Part shown: one piece after another, positions 15,658 through 21,962 of the stretch
How the letters are laid out: the number at the start of each line of letters is the position of its first letter
How positions within the stretch are numbered: position 1 is the stretch's first letter
DNA from: Ruminococcus sp. CAG:488
Lineage (GTDB): Bacteria; Bacillota; Clostridia; Oscillospirales; Acutalibacteraceae
Direction: 5' to 3'
DNA length: 28,969 nt
Assembly: GCA_000434055.1 (NCBI GenBank)
Contig: HF999645.1
Coordinates: forward strand, 32,011 to 60,979
Notes under the pieces: generated by a model
What the model was told of the DNA's origin: nothing
The model's input: only the letters and a program-made list of their open reading frames with translations
Databases searched by the model: none
Position numbers and translations under genes: made by a program

Positions 15658-15707
15658 GTATGAGATAAATATTGCCGCACTATTTGAGCGGCGGATAGGA
15701 GTTTGCT

Positions 15708-16928
15708 ATGGAAATCAAACGTTCAGAAAATTTACAGCCGGTTCATTCCGACATCAGAGGTCCGCTTTATCTTGAAAGCCAGAGAATGAATAAGGAAGGC
15801 ATTAAGGTGCTTCGTCTCAACACAGGTAACCCTGCCACATTCGGCTTCGGAATGCCCGACAGCGTAAGAAATGCACTCCTCAACAATGCCGATAAGGCTG
15901 TTGCATACTGTGATCTTAAAGGTATGCCCGATGCCCGTGAGGCAATTTGCAATTATCACAAAAGCAAGGGCGTTCAGGGAATAACTCCCGATGATATATA
16001 TATCGGTAACGGTGTCAGTGAGCTTGTTCTCATGGCGCTTCTTCCGCTTCTTAATAAGGGCGACGAGGTTCTTATGCCCTCGCCGAGCTATTCGCTTTGG
16101 TCGAACTCAACTTATATCGCAGGCGGTCAGCCCGTTTTCTATAAGTGTAACGAGGAAAACAATTGGTACCCCGATATCGACGATATGAGAAGCAAGGTAA
16201 CCTCCAAGACAAAGGCTATTGTTATCATCAACCCGAACAACCCGACCGGTGCCGTTTACCCGAAGGAGGTTCTTGAGGACATTATTCAGGTTGCCCGTGA
16301 AAACGATCTTCTCATTTTCTCAGATGAGATTTACGACAGACTTGTTATGGACGGCGTTGAGCACTATTCGACAGCCGCTCTCGCTCCCGACAGAATGGTT
16401 ATCACAATGAACGGACTTTCAAAGTCACACATTGTCTGCGGTTTCCGCTGCGGCTGGATGTGCATCAGCGGCTATAAGGGCAAGGCCGACGACTATGTTG
16501 AGGGTATATTCCAGATTGCCGCCATGCGTCTTTGCGGCAACGCTCTTACTCAGCTCGTTATTCCTGCAGCTCTTGAAGACAACGCAAGCACACAGGCTAT
16601 GCTTGTTCCGGGCGGCAGACTTTATGAGCAGAGAGAGGCCGTTATCCGTGAAATCGACAAGATCGACGGACTTTCGGTTGTCAAGAACCACGGTGCGTTC
16701 TATGTGTTCCCGAAGCTTGACGTAAAGAAGTTCAACATTACAAATGACAAGAAGTTTGCTTTTGATCTTCTTCATGAGAAGCACATATTCATCGTTCCCG
16801 GTTCGGGCTTTGACTGGCATGAGCCGGATCACTTCAGAATCGTTATGCTTCCCGAGCCGAACGAGATCGCACAGGCTATCCGTGACATCGGTGACTTCCT
16901 CAACGGCTATTGGCAGAAGAACGACTGA
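15708..16928 (+). CDS. alaA: AlaA-type PLP-dependent aminotransferase
   Basis: Class I/II aminotransferase, cytosolic, most like glutamate-pyruvate (alanine) transaminase AlaA. The 406-residue length equals that of AlaA, and family stretches are strongly kept: SDIRGPLYLESQRMNKEG at the N-terminus, LNTGNPATFGF, VAYCDLKGMPDAREAI, DDIYIGNGVSELVLMAL, IVIINPNNPTGAVY (substrate/PLP Asn), FSDEIYDRLV (PLP Asp) and NGLSKSHIVCGFRCGWM with the Schiff-base Lys239. Arg near VPGSGFDWHEPDHFRIVMLP binds the carboxylate. It would link pyruvate and glutamate to alanine. Own promoter and terminator; no operon partner. Confidence 0.93.
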   Translation: MEIKRSENLQPVHSDIRGPLYLESQRMNKEGIKVLRLNTGNPATFGFGMPDSVRNALLNNADKAVAYCDLKGMPDAREAICNYHKSKGVQGITPDDIYIGNGVSELVLMALLPLLNKGDEVLMPSPSYSLWSNSTYIAGGQPVFYKCNEENNWYPDIDDMRSKVTSKTKAIVIINPNNPTGAVYPKEVLEDIIQVARENDLLIFSDEIYDRLVMDGVEHYSTAALAPDRMVITMNGLSKSHIVCGFRCGWMCISGYKGKADDYVEGIFQIAAMRLCGNALTQLVIPAALEDNASTQAMLVPGGRLYEQREAVIREIDKIDGLSVVKNHGAFYVFPKLDVKKFNITNDKKFAFDLLHEKHIFIVPGSGFDWHEPDHFRIVMLPEPNEIAQAIRDIGDFLNGYWQKND

Positions 16929-16941
16929 TAATTAAAAGAAT

Positions 16942-16979
16942 AACGCTGAGACTTTTACGTAAAGCCTCAGCGTTTTTTA
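16942..16979 (+). terminator. Terminator shared by convergent alaA and the NMNAT-like gene
   Basis: AACGCTGAG (16942-16950) pairs with CTCAGCGTT (16966-16974) around a 15-base loop with internal pairing, followed by six T; the minus strand side also has a T-rich tail. It overlaps the stop of the minus-strand gene by three bases. Confidence 0.85.
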
Positions 16980-17531
16980 TATACTGTGCGTTTTGTTATT
17001 GTCCTTAGACAAAAGCACCTCTTGACGAAGATTCCCGTACTTGCACCAAAGCTTTGGGTCGGTGTATTTTTTCCAGCTTTCAAAATTGTTATTTATGAGA
17101 AAATCTCTCATTTCCGTTGCTGAAATATCAATTGTTTTAGGAATATAAAGCTCAGCGATTGAAGCACCCTCAACACTGTCAAACCAGCTTATTCGTCTTG
17201 CCTCCTTGCCGGATATGAGCAGATCCGGCATTTCGCCGAAGCGGTCAATGACATTTTTCAGGACGTAATCTCCCCATGTTGAATTGTTGCCGACGCCTAT
17301 ATCGGGGAGAGGGTAGACGTATATTTTTTCACCGAAAACCGTTTTGAGGATATCCTCTCTCGTCTCGTATGAAAATGGGTTTTTGCTTGTGCCGGATTCG
17401 TTGGACGAGCCGACGAAGATTCCGACCTTGTCGCAAAGCTCAATCGCCCTGTTTATCATGTCGGCGTGTCCCGAATGGAGAGTCTGAAAGCGTCCGACCA
17501 AAATTCCCAGTCTGTAAGGTTTATTGTTCAT
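16977..17531 (-). CDS. Nicotinamide-nucleotide adenylyltransferase-like protein
   Basis: A 184-residue nucleotidyltransferase of the HIGH superfamily. GRFQTLHSGHADMI (residues 13-26) is the ATP-binding motif with H19 and H22, and ISATEMRDFL (about 135) is the ISxTxxR motif. The overall pattern, including RREDI-like YETREDIL and the SGKEARRISWF stretch, is closest to NadM/NadR-type NMN adenylyltransferases, which make NAD from NMN and ATP. Another nucleotidyl transfer specificity is possible. No Nudix or kinase domain is fused. It follows the MerR gene by 17 bases with a GGGAG site, so it should be co-transcribed with the regulator. Its C-terminus runs into the shared terminator. Confidence 0.85.
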   Translation of the reverse strand: MNNKPYRLGILVGRFQTLHSGHADMINRAIELCDKVGIFVGSSNESGTSKNPFSYETREDILKTVFGEKIYVYPLPDIGVGNNSTWGDYVLKNVIDRFGEMPDLLISGKEARRISWFDSVEGASIAELYIPKTIDISATEMRDFLINNNFESWKKYTDPKLWCKYGNLRQEVLLSKDNNKTHSI

Positions 17532-17548
17532 GTTAAATCTCCCGCTTT

Positions 17549-17986
17549 TTATTCGTGTGCAAAATCGTATATTTTCTGTATCTCGGGCGGCAGCTTGTCC
17601 GGAAGCATTTTTTTCAAATTATCCTCGTTACCGTCCTTTATCGCCTGTTCATAATACCAGCACTTGAACTGAAGCATGGCACGGGTTTTTTCAAGACGTT
17701 TCATTTCTTTTTCAACGTTTTCTTTTTGCTTGATGAAAAGCTCCTGTCGCTTGGAATATGTGCCGTTACCTTCGGCACACCACTGAATGAATTGACGAAT
17801 ATCCTTGATTTCAAGACCCGACTTTTTAAGACACTCGATAACATTGAGCGTTTCAAGGTCACGGTCACTGAATTTGCGTATGCCGGAGGAACGCTCGATG
17901 TTCGGCAGAAGACCCTCCTTGTCGTAATAACGAAGAGTTGAAACCGGCAAATTGAATTTTTCCGAAACCTGACCGATGCTGTACAT
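17549..17986 (-). CDS. MerR-family regulator, AdhR-like
   Basis: The N-terminal winged helix is a clear MerR domain (MYSIGQVSEKFNLPVSTLRYYDKEGLLP...GIRKFSDRD), followed by a coiled-coil dimer helix (about residues 78-118) and a short C-terminal effector region. ATG at 17986, behind GAGGTG, is preferred over the GTG at 17998; length 145 residues. Cys52 in VIECLKKSGL falls at the place of the thiol sensor I recall for Bacillus AdhR; a second Cys70 sits in FIQWCAEGNG. This suggests sensing of electrophiles or aldehydes, not metals. It faces the flavodoxin-like gene, whose promoter has a 19-bp spacer with a dyad, the expected MerR target. Confidence 0.92.
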   Translation of the reverse strand: MYSIGQVSEKFNLPVSTLRYYDKEGLLPNIERSSGIRKFSDRDLETLNVIECLKKSGLEIKDIRQFIQWCAEGNGTYSKRQELFIKQKENVEKEMKRLEKTRAMLQFKCWYYEQAIKDGNEDNLKKMLPDKLPPEIQKIYDFAHE

Positions 17987-18015
17987 AAAACACCTCACAA
18001 TTTTTCAAAAAACAC

Positions 18016-18046
18016 TTGACCTAAAGTTAAGTTTAGATGATATAAT
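18016..18046 (+). promoter_or_regulatory. MerR-controlled promoter with 19-bp spacer and dyad operator
   Basis: TTGACC (18016-18021) and a perfect TATAAT (18041-18046) are 19 bases apart, the over-long spacing that MerR activators correct by DNA distortion. An imperfect dyad, CTAAAGTTAAGTTTAG (18021-18036), fills the spacer. It lies between the divergent merR-like gene and the flavodoxin-like gene. Confidence 0.85.
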
Positions 18047-18098
18047 CATTATACAGCAAAGAATTATATATGTCAATGTCGAAAGGAAGGAACAAATC

Positions 18099-18641
18099 AT
18101 GTCCAAAAAAGTTCTTATTATAAGTACAAGCTTGCGAAAAAACAGCAATTCCGAGGCACTTGCAAAGGCTTTTGCCGACGGTGCTTTCAGCGCAGGCAAC
18201 GAGGTTGAAACCGTTTCGCTCATGGGCAAGAATATAGCGTTTTGCAAGGGCTGTCTTGCCTGTCAGAATCTCGGCCATTGCGTAATCGGAGACGATGCGC
18301 TTGAAATTACCGAAAAAATGAAAAACGCCGAGGTTATAGCTTTCGCAACGCCGATTTATTATTATGAGATGAGCGGTCAGATGAAAACATTGCTTGACCG
18401 TGCAAATTCGCTTTTTTCGAGTGACTGTAAATTCAGGGACATCTATTTCCTGTCAACTGCCGCCGATGACGGGAGCGGAGTTGACGAACGCGCGCTTCAC
18501 GGGCTTGAGGGTTGGATAGTCTGTTACGAAAAATGCAAGCTTGCCGGAAAGGTTTTCGCCGGAGGAGTCAATGCTCCGGGCTCAATTAACGGTCATTCGG
18601 CGCTGAAAGAAGCCTTTGATATGGGTGCAGAAATAGAATAA
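18099..18641 (+). CDS. Flavodoxin-like NAD(P)H-dependent FMN reductase
   Basis: A 180-residue flavodoxin-fold protein. The FMN phosphate loop is STSLRKNSNSEALAKAF (residues 9-25), a CKGCLACQNLGHCVIGDDA segment (about 49-67) resembles the cysteine motif of the iron-sulfur flavoprotein/NADPH-dependent FMN reductase group, and FATPIYYYEMSGQMKTLLDR (about 85-104) is the family's second FMN-contact loop. Likely cytosolic quinone or flavin reductase. ATG at 18099 with AAGGAAGG before it; an in-frame start further upstream would cross the promoter and is rejected. Placement opposite an AdhR-like MerR regulator points to a role in electrophile or quinone stress. Confidence 0.9.
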   Translation: MSKKVLIISTSLRKNSNSEALAKAFADGAFSAGNEVETVSLMGKNIAFCKGCLACQNLGHCVIGDDALEITEKMKNAEVIAFATPIYYYEMSGQMKTLLDRANSLFSSDCKFRDIYFLSTAADDGSGVDERALHGLEGWIVCYEKCKLAGKVFAGGVNAPGSINGHSALKEAFDMGAEIE

Positions 18642-18652
18642 AAAAACAGCTG

Positions 18653-18688
18653 AGCAGGCACATGAAAAAGTGCCTGCTGATTTTTTTT
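18653..18688 (+). terminator. Terminator after the flavodoxin-like gene
   Basis: AGCAGGCAC (18653-18661) pairs perfectly with GTGCCTGCT (18670-18678), followed by GA and eight T. Confidence 0.9.
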
Positions 18689-18701
18689 GAAAATTTTTTA
18701 G

Positions 18702-18739
18702 AAATTTTTGTCACAAATCAAAAAATTCGACATATATAT
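18702..18739 (+). promoter_or_regulatory. Non-sigma-A promoter-like element, copy 1
   Basis: AAATTTTTGTCACAAA (18702-18717), 13 unrelated bases, then CATATATAT (18731-18739). The same two blocks with the same spacing recur at 19496-19533. The geometry suits an ECF-type -35/-10 pair. The ribosome site GGGAGG follows immediately (18741), so the mRNA leader would be very short. Confidence 0.65.
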
Positions 18740-18754
18740 TGGGAGGTTGAAATA

Positions 18755-19444
18755 ATGGAAGAAAACATGAGATCTCTGGAAAGAAAATTAAATCAAATTA
18801 TAGACGATGAGCTGAAAAAGAACATACCTCAGATTGACACTGAATTGATTATGGCTTGTTGCGACGGTCTGCTGCGAATAGACGACATAAAACGTTACAC
18901 TGTCACGGAATCGGAAGTGAAAGACTCAATTGCAATTATCTGCAAAAAACCTAAAGAGATCATAGGGTTCATGAGGCCACTAAGAATACTTCTTATCGCT
19001 GCGATAATACTGGTTATGTTAGCAATAGGATCAATAGGGTATGCACAATATAAATATAATATCTTTAATTTTTCGGATCATTCAACCGTACTGTTTGAAC
19101 AGTCGGACAGCAAGATGGTAGATAATTTTAAATTGGGCTTTATTCCAAGCGGGTTTGCCTTGAGCTTTGAAAGCGATAATAAATATGAACATTCAAAAGA
19201 ATATGTAAAAGGAAAAGATTTTTTTACCGTCACTAAAAAAGCTTGTAATGAAGGGATAAACATCAATACCGAATACAAGGACTGCAAAATAACGCAAATA
19301 AACGGAATTGACTATATTGAATATGGAGAAACCCGGCACGGATACGGAATTATTTGGGAAAAAAACGGATATCAATACACAGTTTCCGGCAATATTTCAA
19401 GTCAGGTTTTGAAGGAAATCGCGTGGCACATTGGTGAAAACTAA
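18755..19444 (+). CDS. DUF4367-type membrane protein, possible anti-sigma factor
   Basis: ATG at 18755 (GGGAGG nearby) gives 229 residues. An N-terminal cytosolic part of about 73 residues is charged and helical, a single membrane segment spans about 74-96 (RILLIAAIILVMLAIGSIGYA), and the extracytoplasmic part matches the DUF4367 pattern: a KLGFIPSGFAL start, a central beta region, and a YTVSGNISSQVLKEIAWHIGEN close. In Firmicutes such proteins often follow an ECF sigma gene and are thought to act as anti-sigma factors, but no sigma gene is adjacent here. The gene is more AT-rich than its neighbours. It shares a promoter-like element with the next gene. Confidence 0.82.
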   Translation: MEENMRSLERKLNQIIDDELKKNIPQIDTELIMACCDGLLRIDDIKRYTVTESEVKDSIAIICKKPKEIIGFMRPLRILLIAAIILVMLAIGSIGYAQYKYNIFNFSDHSTVLFEQSDSKMVDNFKLGFIPSGFALSFESDNKYEHSKEYVKGKDFFTVTKKACNEGININTEYKDCKITQINGIDYIEYGETRHGYGIIWEKNGYQYTVSGNISSQVLKEIAWHIGEN

Positions 19445-19495
19445 CAATTATAAAAAGGCTTTTTGTGCAAAACAGAGAAAAGAAAAAATCGGCAA

Positions 19496-19533
19496 AAATT
19501 TTTGTCACAAAGCAGGGAAAAGCTCATATATAT
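19496..19533 (+). promoter_or_regulatory. Non-sigma-A promoter-like element, copy 2
   Basis: AAATTTTTGTCACAAA (19496-19511), 13 bases, CATATATAT (19525-19533): identical blocks and spacing to copy 1, while the spacer differs. It lies 29 bases before the start of the small secreted protein and 13 bases before its AAAGGAGG. Confidence 0.65.
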
Positions 19534-19561
19534 ACAAATACTATTAAAGGAGGCTTATCAT

Positions 19562-19966
19562 ATGATAAGAAAAGTTCTGAAAAAAATTCTTTGCGTTGCT
19601 ATGTGTCTGATAATGTGCGGCTCCACGGCCGCTATGGCACTGACCGTGGATTTTCCCGACACAAAAATCGTTGAGCCGGCATATGAAAATATTTCGGCCA
19701 ATTCATGCTCGCTGAAAATCTCGGGCGTAAACTCGGTATCGTCTGCGGTCCTTCATGCCAAGGGTTCAATGTACCTTCACATCAAAATGGAATTGCAGAA
19801 GAAAAAGAGCGGCATATATCAGACAATAGAAACATGGACCGCATCAAGAACCGGAATGGTCCTGACAATGGAAGAAGAACGACTCATAAATGTTCTTGCC
19901 AGCTACAGGCTGAAGGTAACCTTTACTGCCGGTTCGGAAACCGTTGTTTATTATGATTATCCATAA
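19562..19966 (+). CDS. Small secreted protein of unknown function
   Basis: ATG at 19562 with AAAGGAGG at 19546-19553 gives 134 residues. A signal peptide (MIRKVLKKILCVAMCLIMCG..., cleavage near AAMA-LTV) is followed by about 108 residues predicted as beta strands: a lone Cys in ANSCSLKISGV, an alternating LHIKMELQKKKSGIYQTIETWTASRTG stretch, and a closing SYRLKVTFTAGSETVVYYDYP. The pattern (short strand, 'kW/tW', 'yrvk..ytagse') is shared with small secreted proteins common in Clostridia, possibly DUF6147-like, but I cannot confirm this. It carries the same promoter-like element as the DUF4367 gene 118 bases upstream, so the two probably belong to one regulon. Confidence 0.8.
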   Translation: MIRKVLKKILCVAMCLIMCGSTAAMALTVDFPDTKIVEPAYENISANSCSLKISGVNSVSSAVLHAKGSMYLHIKMELQKKKSGIYQTIETWTASRTGMVLTMEEERLINVLASYRLKVTFTAGSETVVYYDYP

Positions 19967-20009
19967 TAAAAGCGGAGATTAAATTTGTAGGGAAATTTAT
20001 ATAATATAT

Positions 20010-20408
20010 ATGGCAAAGCGGTACCCGGATTATGTGCAAAATCAGGTACCGCTTTACTATATGAGAGAAGAATTACGGGAAAATGCAGAATATCCGGCCA
20101 GAAAGGAATATGAGACATTCAGCTTCAGTGAGGCGATCCGTAAGCTCAAAGAAGGCAAAAAGGTCGCACGAACCGGATGGAATGGCAAAGGAATGTATAT
20201 TTGGCTTCTTCCTCCGGCGATGGTAAAGCGAGAGTGGTGCCGAGACGAAAGACTTCTTGAGTGCTTCGGAGAAGGTGAGAATGAATTGAACTGTCTTGGC
20301 TCAATCAGAATGTTCACACATGACAGCACCGGCAGAACTGCCGTCCTCACGGGCTGGCTCGCCTCTCAGTCCGATATCCTTTCAGATGATTGGTATGAAG
20401 TAATTTAA
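20010..20408 (+). CDS. Tad2-like (DUF2829) protein, putative Thoeris anti-defence
   Basis: Residues 36-132 carry the DUF2829/Tad2-like signature: TFSFSEAIRKLKEGKKVARTGWNGKGMYIWLLPP (Trp57 in the GWNGKGM core) and a C-terminal WLASQSDILSDDWYEV. Phage Tad2 sequesters the cyclic ADP-ribose-type signal of the Thoeris system. A 20-residue insertion (EWCRDERLLECFGEGENELN) separates the two conserved halves. The start is uncertain: ATG at 20010 has a poor ribosome site and lies next to an 11-bp inverted repeat; ATG at 20061 would still keep the whole domain. No other phage genes are seen; a tRNA gene lies 257 bases downstream. Domain call is firm, activity is inferred. Confidence 0.88.
   Translation: MAKRYPDYVQNQVPLYYMREELRENAEYPARKEYETFSFSEAIRKLKEGKKVARTGWNGKGMYIWLLPPAMVKREWCRDERLLECFGEGENELNCLGSIRMFTHDSTGRTAVLTGWLASQSDILSDDWYEVI
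20015..20055 (+). repeat. Perfect 11-bp inverted repeat over the start of the Tad2-like gene
   Basis: AAAGCGGTACC (20015-20025) and GGTACCGCTTT (20045-20055) are exact complements around a 19-base loop. No T tail follows, so it is not a normal terminator. It could be an operator or an RNA hairpin controlling translation. Confidence 0.7.
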
Positions 20409-20448
20409 CTTGCCTGTAATTTGCCGGTAACTTGCTAATATAAAACTT

Positions 20449-20490
20449 ATCCCCGGATATCACTTCAACAGTGGTATCCGGGGATTTTTG
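20449..20490 (+). terminator. Terminator after the Tad2-like gene
   Basis: ATCCCCGGATATCAC (20449-20463) pairs with GTGGTATCCGGGGAT (20471-20485) with one mismatch and a seven-base loop, followed by five T. Confidence 0.88.
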
Positions 20491-20510
20491 TGTTTATGGG
20501 GGTGTAAAAA

Positions 20511-20533
20511 TGACTGCAATAGTGACTGCAATA
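20511..20533 (+). repeat. Tandem direct repeat TGACTGCAATA
   Basis: TGACTGCAATA occurs at 20511-20521 and again at 20523-20533 (12-base period), in the gene-free stretch between the Tad2-like gene and the tRNA. The rest of 20491-20633 shows no gene. Confidence 0.5.
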
Positions 20534-20633
20534 CGGTTGATTTTGGGTTAATTTCGGTTTAAGTCGGTTTTTCTGCAAAATGTCAAAAACGTTGATTTTA
20601 CGTCGTTTCGGGCAAAATCAGCTTAATTTGGAC

Positions 20634-20661
20634 AAAACAAAAAGACAGGTAAAAACCTGCC
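20634..20661 (-). terminator. Terminator of tRNA-Thr
   Basis: On the minus strand GGCAGGT pairs with ACCTGTC around a short T loop (20644-20661), followed by TTTTTGTTTTG. It lies just past the tRNA 3' end. Confidence 0.8.
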
Positions 20662-20664
20662 TTT

Positions 20665-20740
20665 TGGAGCTGCTAACCGGACTCGAACCGGTGACCTCAT
20701 CCTTACCAAGGATGTGCTCTACCACCTGAGCCATAGCAGC
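20665..20740 (-). tRNA. tRNA-Thr (anticodon GGT)
   Basis: A complete 76-base cloverleaf with encoded CCA. Minus strand: acceptor GCTGCTA/TAGCAGC with discriminator T, D arm GCTCAGGTGGTAGAGC, anticodon stem CATCC/GGATG enclosing loop TTGGTAA (anticodon GGT), and T arm ACCGG-TTCGAGT-CCGGT. All stems pair. It reads ACC/ACU. tRNA 3' ends are common integration sites, relevant to the accessory genes alongside. Confidence 0.97.
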
Positions 20741-20757
20741 ACGTCACAACGCATATT

Positions 20758-20786
20758 ATATTATCATAATCACGGCTGCTTGTCAA
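20758..20786 (-). promoter_or_regulatory. Promoter of tRNA-Thr
   Basis: Minus strand TTGACA (20781-20786), 17-base spacer, TAATAT (20758-20763), 18 bases before the mature tRNA start. Confidence 0.8.
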
Positions 20787-20927
20787 GTATAATTTTTAAC
20801 ATAAAAAGACGTTATTTTTTTCGTGTCAAAGATGTTTTTTGGAATTGAATTGTAGATTTTTTTTGCCGTTTATGATAGAATTATTTTTATAATATTATGA
20901 TTATTTTTCATGCAAGGGGATATTTAA

Positions 20928-21962
20928 ATGGATAAATCATATATAAGTGTAATTCTGCCTCAGGTGTCCGATGAGGGCAGACTGGCAGGCTGGTTGGACA
21001 ATGTTTTTTCGCAGGGAGTTGATGTCGAGGTTCTTATCTGTGACAGGATTGATCCCGAAAGGCTTGCCTCTCTCGGTGAAGATATTCTTGCCAAGGTCAA
21101 GGTTTTTCCGGCGCAGGATAAGGCGGTTGCTTTGAAAAAGGCGATCTCCGACGCGCAGGGCGGTTATATTCTTTTTTCCGATGTCGGTATAACCTATGCT
21201 GACGATGCTTTTGCCGCATTACTTGCAAGAGGTGTATGCGTGTTTAACGGTGCCTCGGCAGACGGCAACCTTTTCTCCGCTGACTTTTTCTTTGATGAGA
21301 TTGCATCGAAGAACGGCTATTTCTGCTGCCTTATGAATGCCGAAACCGTGCAAAAAAATCAAATCCTGCCTGTAGGAGGCACGGCATTTTCAATTATGAA
21401 CATGATAGCCGACTATGCGCGATATGATGAGATCACGCCGATTCACGAAAGCCTTTTTAATATCACGCGGCTGCCTGAGGCTTCGGCCGATGCCGAGGAC
21501 ATTGCAAGCCTTGAGAATTATTCGTGGCTTTTTTCTCAGACGGCGAGCGACCGTGTGACGCTTTTTTATATTCGCAACGTGATGTCGGTTTTCGGGTCGT
21601 GCGAACAGAAGGAAAGCTTTGAAATGCTCAAAAATGTTTTGCTCCCGTTCATGGGTAGCTATGCCGTTTGCGCATGGTTCAAGGAGGCTTACGGCTGGGA
21701 TGCCGAGCTTCTTAAGACCGATATAAGTGTTGAGGATTTTCGCAGGCTCGGAACGGAAACAAAATACAGCGAGGTAGTTATGCCTATAAAGGCAAAGGAT
21801 GCGGTTGTCAGCTTTTATTTCGGAAAATTCGGCAAGGTCGTTCTCAAACAGTGCCTTTTTGCCTACCTCTATTACAAAGCATATCACATGAAACCCGGCG
21901 CTCTTAGGGACAAGCTCTGCACGTTCTTCAAGAGCAGGCTCGGAGGTGACTTCAATGCCTGA
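20928..21962 (+). CDS. Divergent GT2-like glycosyltransferase, probably degenerate
   Basis: The first 110 residues have the GT-A layout (SYISVILPQVSDEGRLAGWLDNVFSQ, VEVLICD, LKKAISDAQGGYILFSD), but the DxD metal motif is replaced by SDVG (residues 84-87) and the usual NDGSTD is absent. The rest (about 230 residues, helical, with FFKSRLGGDFNA at the end) matches nothing I recognise. Length 344. ATG at 20928 follows AAGGGGAT. It overlaps the next glycosyltransferase gene by eight bases, so the pair is co-translated. It may be an inactive partner of the second enzyme or a transferase with changed chemistry. The upstream gap 20787-20927 is AT-rich with only weak promoter boxes. Confidence 0.8.
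   Translation: MDKSYISVILPQVSDEGRLAGWLDNVFSQGVDVEVLICDRIDPERLASLGEDILAKVKVFPAQDKAVALKKAISDAQGGYILFSDVGITYADDAFAALLARGVCVFNGASADGNLFSADFFFDEIASKNGYFCCLMNAETVQKNQILPVGGTAFSIMNMIADYARYDEITPIHESLFNITRLPEASADAEDIASLENYSWLFSQTASDRVTLFYIRNVMSVFGSCEQKESFEMLKNVLLPFMGSYAVCAWFKEAYGWDAELLKTDISVEDFRRLGTETKYSEVVMPIKAKDAVVSFYFGKFGKVVLKQCLFAYLYYKAYHMKPGALRDKLCTFFKSRLGGDFNA

Noticed and set aside
15247..15663. 138-residue plus-strand ORF after the hydrolase gene
   Set aside because: It runs through two terminators and the alaA promoter, overlaps the hydrolase 3' end, has no ribosome site and encodes a composition unlike the local genes.
20015..20055. Inverted repeat as terminator of the small secreted protein gene
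   Set aside because: No T tail follows on either strand side, and the loop is long.
20742..20750. CGTCACAAC followed by CATATTATA as a third copy of the shared promoter-like element
   Set aside because: Spacing is wrong (one base instead of 13), the T run is missing, and it lies in the tRNA-Thr leader.
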